DNA of 64,000 bases from positions 1-64,000 of the forward strand of contig JAPSLP010000016.1 in assembly GCA_031180665.1 (NCBI GenBank), given 5' to 3'. Positions 25,707 to 33,992 of the stretch are shown one piece after another (the stretch's first letter is position 1; the number at the start of each line of letters is the position of its first letter). Under the pieces are notes generated by a model. That model was not told the origin of the DNA, did no database searches, and saw only the letters and a program-made list of their open reading frames with translations. The DNA comes from Cupriavidus sp. (GTDB lineage Bacteria; Pseudomonadota; Gammaproteobacteria; Burkholderiales; Burkholderiaceae). A program made the position numbers and the translations under genes.

Positions 25707-26324
25707 TCAGGCGGCGCGCGCCCGCAAGATTTCCTCCTCGACGTCGCGCAGGGTGTCCTTGCCGAAGAAGATTTCGTCGTTGACGAAGAAGGTCGGCGCA
25801 CCGAACGCCCCGCGTTCGAACGCGCGCTGCGTATTCCCCAGCAGTGTTTCCTTGACCGCCGGCTGATTGATCGCCTCGAGCAGCCGGGAACCATCGAGAC
25901 CCGCTTCGTTCAAGACGGCCTCGATCACGGCCGGATCGTCCATCTTCAGCCCCCGCTCCCACATCGCGCCGTAGACGACATCGACATAGCGCTCGGAGCT
26001 GCCATCGAGGCTCGCCGCCACCGCGCCTCGCATGATCTGCAGGGTGTTGACCGGAAAGTGGGGATTCATCCGAAATGCGGTCAGGCCATGTCGCCTGATG
26101 AAGCGCTCCATTTCAAGCTGGCCATATTCCGGCTTGTTCTTGATGCCGGCGAACGCCTCCACCGGGGAGCGATTGCCGGTCAGTCGAAACAGGCCGCCAA
26201 GCAGAATCGGAACGTATTCGAATGCCACGCCGGTGCGCGCTTGCATGCCCGGAATGACCTTGTGCGCAAGATAGGCGTTGGGACTGCCGAAATCGAACAG
26301 GAACTGCACGTTGACGGTTTGCAT
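25707..26324 (-). CDS. DsbA-family / 2-hydroxychromene-2-carboxylate isomerase-like protein
   Basis: 205 aa from ATG 26324. Thioredoxin-fold kappa-class GST/HCCA isomerase family: VQFLFDFGSPNAYLAHKVIPGM (active-site Ser in FGSPNAY replacing the DsbA CxxC), RMNPHFPVNTL, and FGAPTFFVNDEIFFGKDTL (cis-Pro loop). HCCA isomerase acts in naphthalene degradation using glutathione; many homologues of this size have unknown substrates. Co-directional with and upstream of the nitronate monooxygenase gene. Confidence 0.88.
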   Translation of the reverse strand: MQTVNVQFLFDFGSPNAYLAHKVIPGMQARTGVAFEYVPILLGGLFRLTGNRSPVEAFAGIKNKPEYGQLEMERFIRRHGLTAFRMNPHFPVNTLQIMRGAVAASLDGSSERYVDVVYGAMWERGLKMDDPAVIEAVLNEAGLDGSRLLEAINQPAVKETLLGNTQRAFERGAFGAPTFFVNDEIFFGKDTLRDVEEEILRARAA

Positions 26325-26465
26325 CGCTTGTCTCCACCCGGATGGTGATATTTCCGGACGATCTGGCCGGCCGGTTCTCCGCAACAATGTACCGTCGAAC
26401 GGATTTTTGGCAAGGCTTTCCCCGCTCGTTCCACCATGCAGATCCGGCGGGCAGGCAGCGAGGCC

Positions 26466-26915
26466 CTAGTCGCCGGTCTGGCCGATCGGCGCGCCGCGTT
26501 GATGTACCACCTTGGCCTTGACCACCGAGGTATTGGTTTCCGCCATCTGCGCGACGCGATCGAGCAAACCATCCAGTTCCTCGATCGAACGCACATACAG
26601 GCGGGCAACGAAGCAATCCTCGCCGGTCACCTTGTCGCATTCGCCGATCTCCGGAATTTCGGCAATCAGCTTCTGCACGATATGGAGCTTGCCGGGCAAC
26701 GGGCGAATGCGAACGATCGCCTGCAGCGGATAGCCGAGCGCGGCCGGATCGATATCGATGGTGAAGGCGCGAATGACCTTGCGTTCTTCCAGACGTTTGA
26801 GCCGCTCGGAAGTGCTCGGCGAAGACAGGCCGACGCGGCCCGCCAGCTCCTTCAGGGAAATCCGGGCGTCCTCGGCAAGCACGGCAAGAATGCGCCGGTC
26901 GACATCGTCGAGCAT
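26466..26915 (-). CDS. Lrp/AsnC family transcriptional regulator
   Basis: 149 aa. N-terminal HTH (LDDVDRRILAVLAEDARISLKELAGRVGLSSPSTSERLKRLEE) and C-terminal RAM/AsnC ligand domain (about 65-140, with IGECDKVTGEDCFVARLYV). Divergent from an EamA exporter gene with a 9-bp dyad in the 135-bp gap, so it likely controls that exporter in response to an amino acid. Confidence 0.92.
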   Translation of the reverse strand: MLDDVDRRILAVLAEDARISLKELAGRVGLSSPSTSERLKRLEERKVIRAFTIDIDPAALGYPLQAIVRIRPLPGKLHIVQKLIAEIPEIGECDKVTGEDCFVARLYVRSIEELDGLLDRVAQMAETNTSVVKAKVVHQRGAPIGQTGD

Positions 26916-26991
26916 TTTTCGATTCCTTAGGGAACAACGGCTTACGCCTTCGAAATAAAGGAAGGGAGGCTGCTCATCCTAATAAACGATA

Positions 26992-27021
26992 TAGAATCGC
27001 CGCCCACGTCGTGCGATTCTA
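26992..27021. promoter_or_regulatory. Inverted repeat in the Lrp/EamA divergent region
   Basis: TAGAATCGC (26992-27000) and GCGATTCTA (27013-27021), perfect 9-bp arms, 12-bp spacer, ending 29 bp before the exporter start. Good candidate binding site of the divergently encoded Lrp-type regulator. Confidence 0.6.
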
Positions 27022-27050
27022 AACACCATTCAGCCTTCGGGAGAAAGACG

Positions 27051-27947
27051 GTGAATTCCCTACGCGGCACTGCCGAAATGACGGCCTCGATGGTGTTGTC
27101 CGGCACCATCGGCTGGTTCGTGGTCGAGTCCGGACAACCGATTCGTGACGTGGTGTTCTGGCGCTGCCTGTTCGGCGCCCTGACCTTGCTCGCGGTCTGT
27201 GCGGCGCTGGGCATGCTGCGGCAGCTGACCTGGCGCACGCTGGGCCTGGCGGCACTGGGCGGCGTCGCCATCGTGATGAACTGGCTGCTGCTGTTCGCGG
27301 CCTATCCGCGCGCATCCATCTCGATCGCGACGGCGGTCTACAACACGCAACCCTTCATGCTGGTGGCATTGGGTGCGCTGCTGTTTTCGGAGCGCATCAC
27401 GCTGACCAAGCTGGCCTGGCTGCTGATCGCGTTCGCGGGCGTGCTGATGATCGTGCAGGCCAAGCCCGATCACGGGCATGGCGCGACCGACTATCTCGGC
27501 GGCATCGCGCTGGCCCTCGGCGCGGCGTTCTTCTATGCGGTGGCGGCCATCATCACCAAGCGCCTGTCCGGCGTGCCGCCGCATCTGATCGCACTGATCC
27601 AGGCCTGCGTCGGCATGGCGATGCTGGCGCCATTTGCGAATCTGTCGGACTTCGCCGCCTATGAAGGTTCGTGGCCGATGCTGGCGACGATCGGCGTGAT
27701 CCATACCGGGCTGGTCTATATCCTGCTGTACGGCGCGATCCAGAAGCTGTCGACGGCGATGACTGCGGCGCTGTCCTTCATTTATCCGGTGGTCGCGATC
27801 GTCGTCGACATGGTGGCCTTCGGCCTCCGCCTCGATTGGGCGCAATGGGCCGGTGCGGCGGCGATCCTGATCGCGGCCGCCGGCATGACGCTGGGATGGC
27901 GGCTGCCGTTCGCGCGCCGGCACGGCGCCGCCGCGACCAGGAGCTGA
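27051..27947 (+). CDS. EamA/DMT family transporter
   Basis: 298 aa, ten predicted transmembrane helices in two EamA repeats (about 10-138 and 150-285). Starts with GTG after GGGAGAAAG. Features include DVVFWRCLFGALTLL, a conserved end of helix 4 region VYNTQPFMLVALGALLFSERIT and the second-repeat equivalent AALSFIYPVVAIVVDMVAF. Members are mostly exporters of amino acids or metabolites (RhtA/YdcZ-like). Neighbouring Lrp regulator supports an amino-acid efflux role; this is inference. Confidence 0.88.
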   Translation: MNSLRGTAEMTASMVLSGTIGWFVVESGQPIRDVVFWRCLFGALTLLAVCAALGMLRQLTWRTLGLAALGGVAIVMNWLLLFAAYPRASISIATAVYNTQPFMLVALGALLFSERITLTKLAWLLIAFAGVLMIVQAKPDHGHGATDYLGGIALALGAAFFYAVAAIITKRLSGVPPHLIALIQACVGMAMLAPFANLSDFAAYEGSWPMLATIGVIHTGLVYILLYGAIQKLSTAMTAALSFIYPVVAIVVDMVAFGLRLDWAQWAGAAAILIAAAGMTLGWRLPFARRHGAAATRS

Positions 27948-27984
27948 TCCGCACAGCTCCCGCTTTCCTGCCATCCCGTTCCGG

Positions 27985-28070
27985 TATACTCCCGCGCGGG
28001 TGCTCACCCCACGGGGTGGCAGGATCAGCGTCGGTCGGGCCGCCACGCGGCTTTTCCGCGGCCGATGCAT
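27985..28070 (+). promoter_or_regulatory. Promoter -10 and structured 5' leader of nhaA (candidate cation riboswitch)
   Basis: TATACT at 27985-27990 is followed by a ~245-nt untranslated leader. Its first part can fold into CACC(28005)...GGTG(28018), a closing stem GCGTCGG / CCGATGC (one G-T pair) and an inner GCCGC-CAC-GCGGC hairpin (28039-28051) with an alternative GCGG-CTTTT-CCGC pairing. Mutually exclusive stems in a leader of an antiporter gene suggest RNA-based control. Known nhaA-I and nhaA-II (lithium-sensing) RNAs occur upstream of nhaA in proteobacteria; I cannot align to them here. Confidence 0.4.
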
Positions 28071-28243
28071 GCACCACCCTCATCCAGACCATTCCACTGG
28101 TCGACTCCCCGCTCCCCCGCGCTGTCACGCAACGCCCCCTCCCGCGCCTGCCGGCCACGGGAGCCGCGGCGCCTGCGCGCCGGGCATTCCATTCGCTTCC
28201 ACCCCCGTATATCTCGCGGTATATCGCCCGTAAGAGAGGTCAC

Positions 28244-29482
28244 ATGGCAATCGTACAAAGAAGACTCTCCAATACGTTCCAGCGCTTTTTCGAGTCCGAG
28301 AAGGCCGGGGGCGTCCTGCTGATCGTCTGCACCGTCGTTTCGCTGATCTTGGCAAATTCGCCCATCGGCGATCCCTACCTCAATCTCTGGCATGTGAAGG
28401 TCGCCGGCCTGAGCATCGAGCACTGGATCAATGACGCGCTGATGGCGATCTTCTTCCTGCTGATCGGCCTCGAACTCGAACGCGAGCTGTACAACGGCGA
28501 ACTGTCCAGCCTCCGCAATGCCCTGCTGCCCATCGTTGCGGCGGCCGGCGGCATTGCCGTTCCCGCACTGATCCACTTCGGATTCAACGGCGGCACGCCG
28601 ACACAGGCGGGCATCGGCATCCCGATGGCGACCGACATCGCCTTTGCGCTCGGCGTTCTGGCGCTGCTCGGCAGCCGCGTGCCGGCCTCGCTGAAGGTGT
28701 TCCTGACCGCGCTGGCGGTGATGGACGACCTCGGCGCCATCATCGTGATCGCGCTGTTCTACACGGCCGAACTGGCCTTCGTCTATCTGGCCGGCGCGCT
28801 CGCCGTCTTCGGCGCGCTGCTCTTCATGAATCGTGTGCTGCGCGTGATGTCGCTGATCCCGTATCTGCTCGGCGGCGTGCTGATGTGGTTCCTGATGCTG
28901 AAGTCCGGCGTGCATGCGACGATTGCCGGCGTGCTGCTGGCCTTCGCGATTCCCTTCTCCGCCCGGCAGGACGACGCCGCATCGCCGTCGCATCGGCTCG
29001 AGCATGTCCTGCACCGGCCGGTGGCGTTCGTGATCCTGCCGATCTTCGCACTCGCAAATACCGGCATCGTGATCGGCGGCGATTGGGCGCAGGAACTGGC
29101 CTCCGCGAACAGCTTGGGCATCCTGGCCGGGCTGGTGGTCGGCAAACCGCTTGGCATCACGATTCTGAGCTTCCTCGCGGTGGCCGCAGGCGTCTGCAAG
29201 CTGCCGCTGGACCTGCGCTGGCGCCATGTGTTCGGGGCCGGTCTGCTGGGCGGCATCGGCTTCACGATGTCGATCTTCATCACCAACCTGGCCTTTACCG
29301 GTGAGCCCGGCGTGATCAACGCCTCGAAGATGGCGATCCTGCTGGCGTCGCTGAGCGCCGGTGTGCTGGGCTTCGTCTGGCTGAAGCTGTTCGGCAAGCC
29401 GGTCGCGTCCGATGTCGATATGGACACGATGGATTTCGAGTCCGATCAGGTACCGCCTACGGGTGGCACTGCGGTGCGCTGA
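28244..29482 (+). CDS. nhaA: Na+/H+ antiporter NhaA
   Basis: 412 aa, twelve-helix inner-membrane antiporter exchanging cytoplasmic Na+ (or Li+) for periplasmic H+. Start fixed by ATG 28244 after GAGAGG and the typical N-terminus QRFFESEKAGGVLLIVCTVVSLILANS. Hallmarks are ATDIAFALGVLALLG, the ion-binding Asp-Asp pair Asp161-Asp162 (VMDDLGAIIVIALFYT), ILPIFALANTGI and GGIGFTMSIFITNLAF. The length (E. coli 388) includes a short acidic tail (DVDMDTMDFESD). Preceded by a long structured leader. Convergent with the CMD-family gene only 5 bp away. Confidence 0.96.
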   Translation: MAIVQRRLSNTFQRFFESEKAGGVLLIVCTVVSLILANSPIGDPYLNLWHVKVAGLSIEHWINDALMAIFFLLIGLELERELYNGELSSLRNALLPIVAAAGGIAVPALIHFGFNGGTPTQAGIGIPMATDIAFALGVLALLGSRVPASLKVFLTALAVMDDLGAIIVIALFYTAELAFVYLAGALAVFGALLFMNRVLRVMSLIPYLLGGVLMWFLMLKSGVHATIAGVLLAFAIPFSARQDDAASPSHRLEHVLHRPVAFVILPIFALANTGIVIGGDWAQELASANSLGILAGLVVGKPLGITILSFLAVAAGVCKLPLDLRWRHVFGAGLLGGIGFTMSIFITNLAFTGEPGVINASKMAILLASLSAGVLGFVWLKLFGKPVASDVDMDTMDFESDQVPPTGGTAVR

Positions 29483-29487
29483 CCGCC

Positions 29488-30012
29488 CTATCTCGCGTCG
29501 TCCGAATGCACCTGCAGGGCCTCGAGGAAGCGCGACACCATGTTGTACGCCGCGATCGTCGCGGTCAGCTCGACCACATGCCGCTGCGAGAAGTGCCGGG
29601 CGATCTCCGCGAACACCGCTGGCTCGACGCGAATGTCGCGCGTCATCGCGTCGGTGTAGGCGAGGACCGCCCGCTCGACGTCGACGAACAGCGTGCTGTC
29701 GCGCCAGGCGGACAAGGCATCGAGCTGGGCCTGCGTCATCCCTTCCTTCAGCGCGATCGGCGCGTGCTGGTCCGCCTCGTACGAGGCGCCGTTCAGGATG
29801 GCCACGCGCATGATCACCATCTCGCGTAGCGCGCCCGGCAAAGTCGACTTCTGGCGGATGGCAGTCAGATAGCTCAGCCAGCCTTCCGCGACGGGCGGCG
29901 CGTGCAGCAGCATCTGATAGAGATGCAGCACGCTGCCGCGCTCGGCGGCGATCCGCTCGGCCAGCGGCTGAATGTCGGGCGCCGAAAGATCGGCGTAGGG
30001 AATGGCGGCCAT
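29488..30012 (-). CDS. Carboxymuconolactone decarboxylase (AhpD-like) family protein
   Basis: 174 aa, all-helical CMD fold (about 40-140). Conserved parts: LREMVIMRVAILNGASYEADQHAPIALKEGM, then LLAYTDAMTRDIRVEPAVF and VELTATIAAYNMVSRFLEAL. The CxxC pair of peroxidase-type AhpD is absent: the usual Cys before YExxxH is Ser (GASYEADQH), so a thiol peroxidase role is unlikely. Could be a decarboxylase/isomerase of aromatic degradation or of unknown function. Divergent from nothing; an isolated minus-strand gene. Confidence 0.85.
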   Translation of the reverse strand: MAAIPYADLSAPDIQPLAERIAAERGSVLHLYQMLLHAPPVAEGWLSYLTAIRQKSTLPGALREMVIMRVAILNGASYEADQHAPIALKEGMTQAQLDALSAWRDSTLFVDVERAVLAYTDAMTRDIRVEPAVFAEIARHFSQRHVVELTATIAAYNMVSRFLEALQVHSDDAR

Positions 30013-30048
30013 GTCGATGTCCGTAGTGGAATGGAGGGTTTGGCGTCT

Positions 30049-30158
30049 TACTGCGACGATGACTCGGCGACGATCACCTTGCGGCGCACGAGGTCGCCCA
30101 CGGCGCCGACGTCTTTGTTGACCCGGGCGGATAAGGCCTCGAGGCTCGGTTTGTCATC
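30049..30158 (-). pseudogene. Short open frame with a possible frameshift near its start
   Basis: On the minus strand AAGGACACAACG precedes an ATG, but the frame that gives protein-like sequence (KPSLEALSARVNKDVGAVGD, then LVRRKVIVAESSSQ and stop) is shifted by one base from that ATG. Together they would encode ~36 aa. I do not recognise it. It could be the relic of a longer gene, or chance. Confidence 0.25.
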
Positions 30159-30249
30159 GTTGTGTCCTTGTCGTTATCGTTGGCAAGACCGGTGAAAGCC
30201 TGTCCATGCCATGCGGCAATGGATGCCGCTATGCAGCCGCTATCGCCAT

Positions 30250-31044
30250 CTATCGCGTGGCGGCAACCAACCCGCCGTCGACCACGATCTCGGTGCCGGT
30301 GATATAGCGACTTTCGTCGGCGGCCAGGAACAGCACCGCATGCGCAGTGTCCCAGCCGTCGCCCATGCGCTGCATCGGGACCTGGCCATGCCGATGGGCG
30401 ATGAACGCCTCGGTATCGCCGCCCGCATACTTGGCCGCAAGGCCTTCGATCAGCGGGGTATGCATCAGGCCGGGCACCACGCAGTTCAGACGGATGTTGT
30501 CCGGCGCATGGATCACCGCGGTGGTCCGCGTGAAATGCATCAGGCCCGCCTTGGCCGCGGCATAGGCAACCTGCGGCTTGCCCACATAACGCAGCCCGGC
30601 CACCGATGCGATATTGACGATGGCGCCGCCGCCCTGCATTTTCATGATCGGCAGCACGTGCTTGCAGGCGAGGAACGCGCCTTTGAGGTTGACCTGCATC
30701 TGCGCGTCCCAGACGGCCTCCTCCATCTCGATGGGGCCGCCGGGCTGCGACAGGCCGACGTTATTGACCAGGATATCGATGCGGCCATGGCGCGACAGGC
30801 ACGCCTGCACCGCGCGCTCGACCTGCTCGGCGCTGGTGCTGTCGCACGCGAGCACATCGGCGTCGAAGCCTTCCGCGACGATCAGTTCACGCGTGCGCAT
30901 CGCGTGCTCGAGGTGCAGATCCGTGCCGAACACCCGCGCCCCCTGCCGCGCCATCAGCATCGCCGTGGCGCGCCCGTTTCCCCACCCTTCGGCGACGGCG
31001 CCACACCCCATGATCAGCGCCACCTTGCCGTTCAGATCCAGCAT
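30250..31044 (-). CDS. SDR family NAD(P)-dependent oxidoreductase
   Basis: 264 aa from ATG 31044; the frame continues open upstream through the divergent LysR gene but without conserved sequence. Rossmann motif MGCGAVAEGWGNGRATAM is a variant of TGxxxGxG with a three-residue shift. Other features: DILVNNVG, catalytic Ser in IVNIASVAGL, YAAAKAG (Tyr/Lys pair), and the C-terminal LAADESRYITGTEIVVDGG. Classical SDR oxidising or reducing a hydroxyl/keto group. Divergent from a LysR gene, which probably regulates it. Substrate unknown. Confidence 0.9.
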   Translation of the reverse strand: MLDLNGKVALIMGCGAVAEGWGNGRATAMLMARQGARVFGTDLHLEHAMRTRELIVAEGFDADVLACDSTSAEQVERAVQACLSRHGRIDILVNNVGLSQPGGPIEMEEAVWDAQMQVNLKGAFLACKHVLPIMKMQGGGAIVNIASVAGLRYVGKPQVAYAAAKAGLMHFTRTTAVIHAPDNIRLNCVVPGLMHTPLIEGLAAKYAGGDTEAFIAHRHGQVPMQRMGDGWDTAHAVLFLAADESRYITGTEIVVDGGLVAATR

Positions 31045-31123
31045 CTCGTCTCCGTTGTCCAGGTCTGCGGACGAAGTTCCGCAAGAGCTTGCGCGGCCCA
31101 TTCTAGGGAGACTACATTTATTG

Positions 31124-31134
31124 CGGAAATTCCG
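31124..31134. promoter_or_regulatory. Short dyad between SDR and LysR genes
   Basis: CGGAA-A-TTCCG, an 11-bp palindrome 28 bp before the LysR start. Part of a TTGCGGAAATTCCGTTTG context resembling a T-N11-A LysR box; supports autoregulation. Confidence 0.4.
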
Positions 31135-31162
31135 TTTGTCTATAGATTGATAGCCCACAAGA

Positions 31163-32095
31163 ATGAATATCACGCCCCGCCAACTCCGGATCTTTCTCGC
31201 GCTGGCGCAATCGCTGAACTTCAGCCGTACCGCCGAGCAGTTCTTCGTCACGCAACCGTCGTTGAGCAAGGCCGTCAAGGACATGGAGGAAGAGCTGGGC
31301 ATCGCGCTGTTCGAACGATCGACGCGCAGCGTCCGCCTGACGCCGGCGGGCGAACAGCTGGTGCCGATGGCGCGCCGTATCGTCGGCGAGTTCGATTCCG
31401 GCCTGCGGCATCTGCAGAGCCGCGCGGAACAGCAGGCGCAGCGGCTGTCGATCGCCGCCCTGCCGTCGCTGGCCAACGTGCTGTTGCCCGGCGTCTGTGC
31501 CGCGCTGGAGCGGCGCTATCCGCATGCGCAGATCGCGGTGCACGACTGCGCGGACCAGGCCGCGGTTCAACGCGTGATCGACTACCAGGTCGACTTCGCG
31601 TTGGCATCCGCTTCGCCGTCGAACCCCGAGCTGCTGTTCCAGGAAATCCTGCGCGATCGGTTCGTCTTGCTGGCCCCAGCCGAGTGGCGCAAGCCCTTGC
31701 GCAAGCGGATGCACATGGACGAACTGGCCGGCCTGCCGCTGATCAGCATGACGGACCGGAGCACGGCGATGAAGTACATGAGTGCCGCCTTCCTGCAGCG
31801 TGGCGTGCAGTTTCGGCCGAAGCTGCAGCTGGACCAGATCGGCACCATCGCAGGCTTCGTCAAGGAAGGGCTGGGCATCGCGGTCCTGCCCTATCTCGGC
31901 ATCATGCCGCTGCTGTCGCTCGAGGGCATGCGCGTGGCGGAGATCGTGGATGGACCGGTCCGGTCCGTCGGCCTGGTCAGCCGCAAGACTTCGCCGCCCT
32001 CGAAAATCGCGGCGCAGGCCATGGTGGAAGTCGGCATCGTCGCCGACCGTCTGAAGCGGCGGTGGCCTGGCTGGATCTGGCCACCGGCCGCATAG
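31163..32095 (+). CDS. LysR family transcriptional regulator (divergent to SDR)
   Basis: 310 aa. HTH at residues 3-62 (TPRQLRIFLALAQSLNFSRTAEQFFVTQPSLSKAVKDMEEELGIALFERS), then the effector domain with GLGIAVLPYLGIMPL in the second lobe, a CynR/OxyR-like group feature. Regulator of the divergent SDR gene by position. Ends with a Trp-rich tail (RRWPGWIWPPAA). Convergent with the asparaginase gene. Confidence 0.9.
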   Translation: MNITPRQLRIFLALAQSLNFSRTAEQFFVTQPSLSKAVKDMEEELGIALFERSTRSVRLTPAGEQLVPMARRIVGEFDSGLRHLQSRAEQQAQRLSIAALPSLANVLLPGVCAALERRYPHAQIAVHDCADQAAVQRVIDYQVDFALASASPSNPELLFQEILRDRFVLLAPAEWRKPLRKRMHMDELAGLPLISMTDRSTAMKYMSAAFLQRGVQFRPKLQLDQIGTIAGFVKEGLGIAVLPYLGIMPLLSLEGMRVAEIVDGPVRSVGLVSRKTSPPSKIAAQAMVEVGIVADRLKRRWPGWIWPPAA

Positions 32096-32116
32096 CGTGG
32101 CTGCGGTTTCGCTGCC

Positions 32117-33163
32117 CTAGCGGCTGAACGCCGCCTGCAGGTCGGCCTGGCTGGTCACGCCCCGCTGCAACAGCAGCATCAGCAGGATGCGGGCCTTGGC
32201 CGGCTTCAGATCGTCCGCCATCACGGCACCCGCGTCGAAGCTGGTCTTGCCGCCGCCGACGAAGCCGTAGTTCGGCAGCACGCGCCCGTTGTGCACGCGC
32301 GTCGAGATCACGACTGGCACCTTCTTCGACAGCGCGTATTTGACGGCCTCGAACATCGGCTGGTTCATGTTGCCCATGCCGAGCGCCTGCACCACGATGC
32401 CCTTGACGCCGCGGTCGACGGCGTTGCGCAGCGCCGCGCCGTCCGCCCCGCCGTACATCGCGACGATTTCGACCTCCGGCATCTTGTCCGTCTGGATCGG
32501 AATGTGCTGGCGGCGCGAGGGCGTGCTGGTGTAGATCACCCGGTCCGGATACACCTCGCCGATAAAGCCGAAGTCGCCCGAGTTGAACGTCTCGACATTC
32601 GCAGTGTGGGTCTTGGTGACATAGCGGGCGGCATTGATCTGGTTGTTCATCGCCAGCATCACGCCCTTGCCCTTCGATTGCTCGTCGACGGCGATACGTG
32701 CGGCATTGAGCAGGTTGCGCGGCCCGTCGAAGTCGGGCGACGACGCATTGCGTTGCGCGCCGATCAGCACGACGGGCTTGTCCGAGCGCACCGTCAGGTC
32801 GAGCCAGTACGCGGTTTCCTCCAGCGTATCGGTGCCGTGCGACACGATGACCCCGGCCACGTCGGGCCGATCCAGCGAAGCCTGCACGGCCCGGGTCAGC
32901 GCGACCCAGCGCGGCGGATCCATGTAGTCCGACGGCACGTTGGACAGGTTGTTGACCTGGATGGTGGCGTACTTGCCGATGTCGGGCACCGTGGCAAGCA
33001 GGTCGTCGCCCGAGATCGCCGGTACCGGCGCATTCTTGACGGGGTCGATCTTCATGGCAATGGTGCCGCCCGTGGCGATGAACTGCACCACCGGCTTGCC
33101 TTGCGCGAAGGCAGTGGCGGACGCAAACAACAGCATGCTGAGCAGGGCGCGGCCTGGCTTCAT
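32117..33163 (-). CDS. Type II (periplasmic) L-asparaginase
   Basis: 348 aa from ATG 33163 (GGAGA upstream). Signal peptide 1-21 (cleavage after FAQ/AFA-QG), so the enzyme is exported. Active-site elements: TGGTIA with Thr34 nucleophile region, HGTDTLEET (Thr111-Asp112) and Lys184 (VTKTHTANVETF). Hydrolyses L-asparagine, often also glutamine, to aspartate and ammonia in the periplasm for nitrogen supply. Family identity is firm; preference for Asn versus Gln cannot be told. Confidence 0.93.
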   Translation of the reverse strand: MKPGRALLSMLLFASATAFAQGKPVVQFIATGGTIAMKIDPVKNAPVPAISGDDLLATVPDIGKYATIQVNNLSNVPSDYMDPPRWVALTRAVQASLDRPDVAGVIVSHGTDTLEETAYWLDLTVRSDKPVVLIGAQRNASSPDFDGPRNLLNAARIAVDEQSKGKGVMLAMNNQINAARYVTKTHTANVETFNSGDFGFIGEVYPDRVIYTSTPSRRQHIPIQTDKMPEVEIVAMYGGADGAALRNAVDRGVKGIVVQALGMGNMNQPMFEAVKYALSKKVPVVISTRVHNGRVLPNYGFVGGGKTSFDAGAVMADDLKPAKARILLMLLLQRGVTSQADLQAAFSR

Positions 33164-33317
33164 TCGAAGTCTCCTGAGATGTGATGATCCGAACCTCGAT
33201 TCGGCCCCTGTGCGGGGCCGATGGGTTCGCTGCATTGGGCCACACCTTGCCGCCCGGCGCCATCCGGGCGTTTCCCCGGGTCGTTGCACAACGCCCCGGT
33301 CGGAGACAGCACCTGCC

Positions 33318-33893
33318 TTACTTGCGCTGCGCCAGCGCGTTGCGGATTGCCGCCTCCGTCTCCGCGTACTGCCCCTCCCCGAAATGCTGATAGACGATCC
33401 TGCCTTCCGCATCGACCAGATAGAGCGCCGGCCAGTATCGATTGTGGTAGGCGGACCATGTCGCATAGCGATTGTCCTGCGCGACCGGATAGCGGATATC
33501 GAAGCGCTTCAATGCGGCCTGCACGTTGGCGGTCGACTTTTCGAACGGGAATTCCGGGGTATGCACGCCGACCACCACCAGCCCCTGGTCCTTGTATTTC
33601 TCGTGCCACTGCTTGATATAGGGCAACGTGTTGATGCAGTTGATGCAGGAATACGTCCAGAAATCGACCAGCACGACCTTGCCGCGCAGGCCTTCCATCG
33701 AGAGCGGCTGCGAGTTCAGCCAGCGCTCGATGCCGGCGAACTCGGGTGCCCTGGTTTGATTGGGGATGACGGAACCAACGGAGGAGCCAACGGAGGAGCC
33801 AACGTTGGAACCAACGGCGTTGGCGCCATTGCCGATGAAACAGACCGCGGCGATACCGGCGGCGGCCAAGGTGGTTGCAAGAACGGTGCGCAT
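33318..33893 (-). CDS. Exported DipZ-type redoxin (thioredoxin-like, CINC active site)
   Basis: 191 aa. Signal peptide 1-26, then a VGSS repeat linker (27-42), then a TlpA/DipZ-type redoxin domain: FAGIERWLNSQPLSMEGLRGKVVLVDFWTYSCINC, active-site Cys83-Ile-Asn-Cys86, VVVGVHTPEF, and the cis-Pro region RYWPALYLVDAEG. The WTYSCINC form is characteristic of the redoxin middle domain of DipZ proteins, normally fused to a CcdA membrane domain and an NHL-like C-terminal domain. Here it is separate; a CcdA protein is encoded 3.5 kb away. Probably a periplasmic thiol reductase or peroxide-linked redoxin. No clear ribosome site before the ATG. Confidence 0.85.
   Translation of the reverse strand: MRTVLATTLAAAGIAAVCFIGNGANAVGSNVGSSVGSSVGSVIPNQTRAPEFAGIERWLNSQPLSMEGLRGKVVLVDFWTYSCINCINTLPYIKQWHEKYKDQGLVVVGVHTPEFPFEKSTANVQAALKRFDIRYPVAQDNRYATWSAYHNRYWPALYLVDAEGRIVYQHFGEGQYAETEAAIRNALAQRK
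33772..33819. repeat. 12-bp in-frame tandem repeat in the redoxin gene
   Basis: Four units (GAACCAACGGAG, GAGCCAACGGAG, GAGCCAACGTTG, GAACCAACGGCG) encode the repeated Val-Gly-Ser-Ser/Asn linker after the signal peptide. Copy-number variation would change linker length without frameshift. Confidence 0.8.
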
Positions 33894-33992
33894 GATTGGG
33901 GACAGGTCGACTGGATGAAGGGATGCGGGTCGGCGGACCGTGGAAGGCAGGCCCCCTGCCGGTCGATCGACCGGCGCGGGGACACCACAGGC

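Noticed and set aside
29488..30012. Peroxidase activity (AhpD) for the CMD-family protein
   Set aside because: The CxxC pair is missing; Ser replaces the expected Cys before YEADQH.
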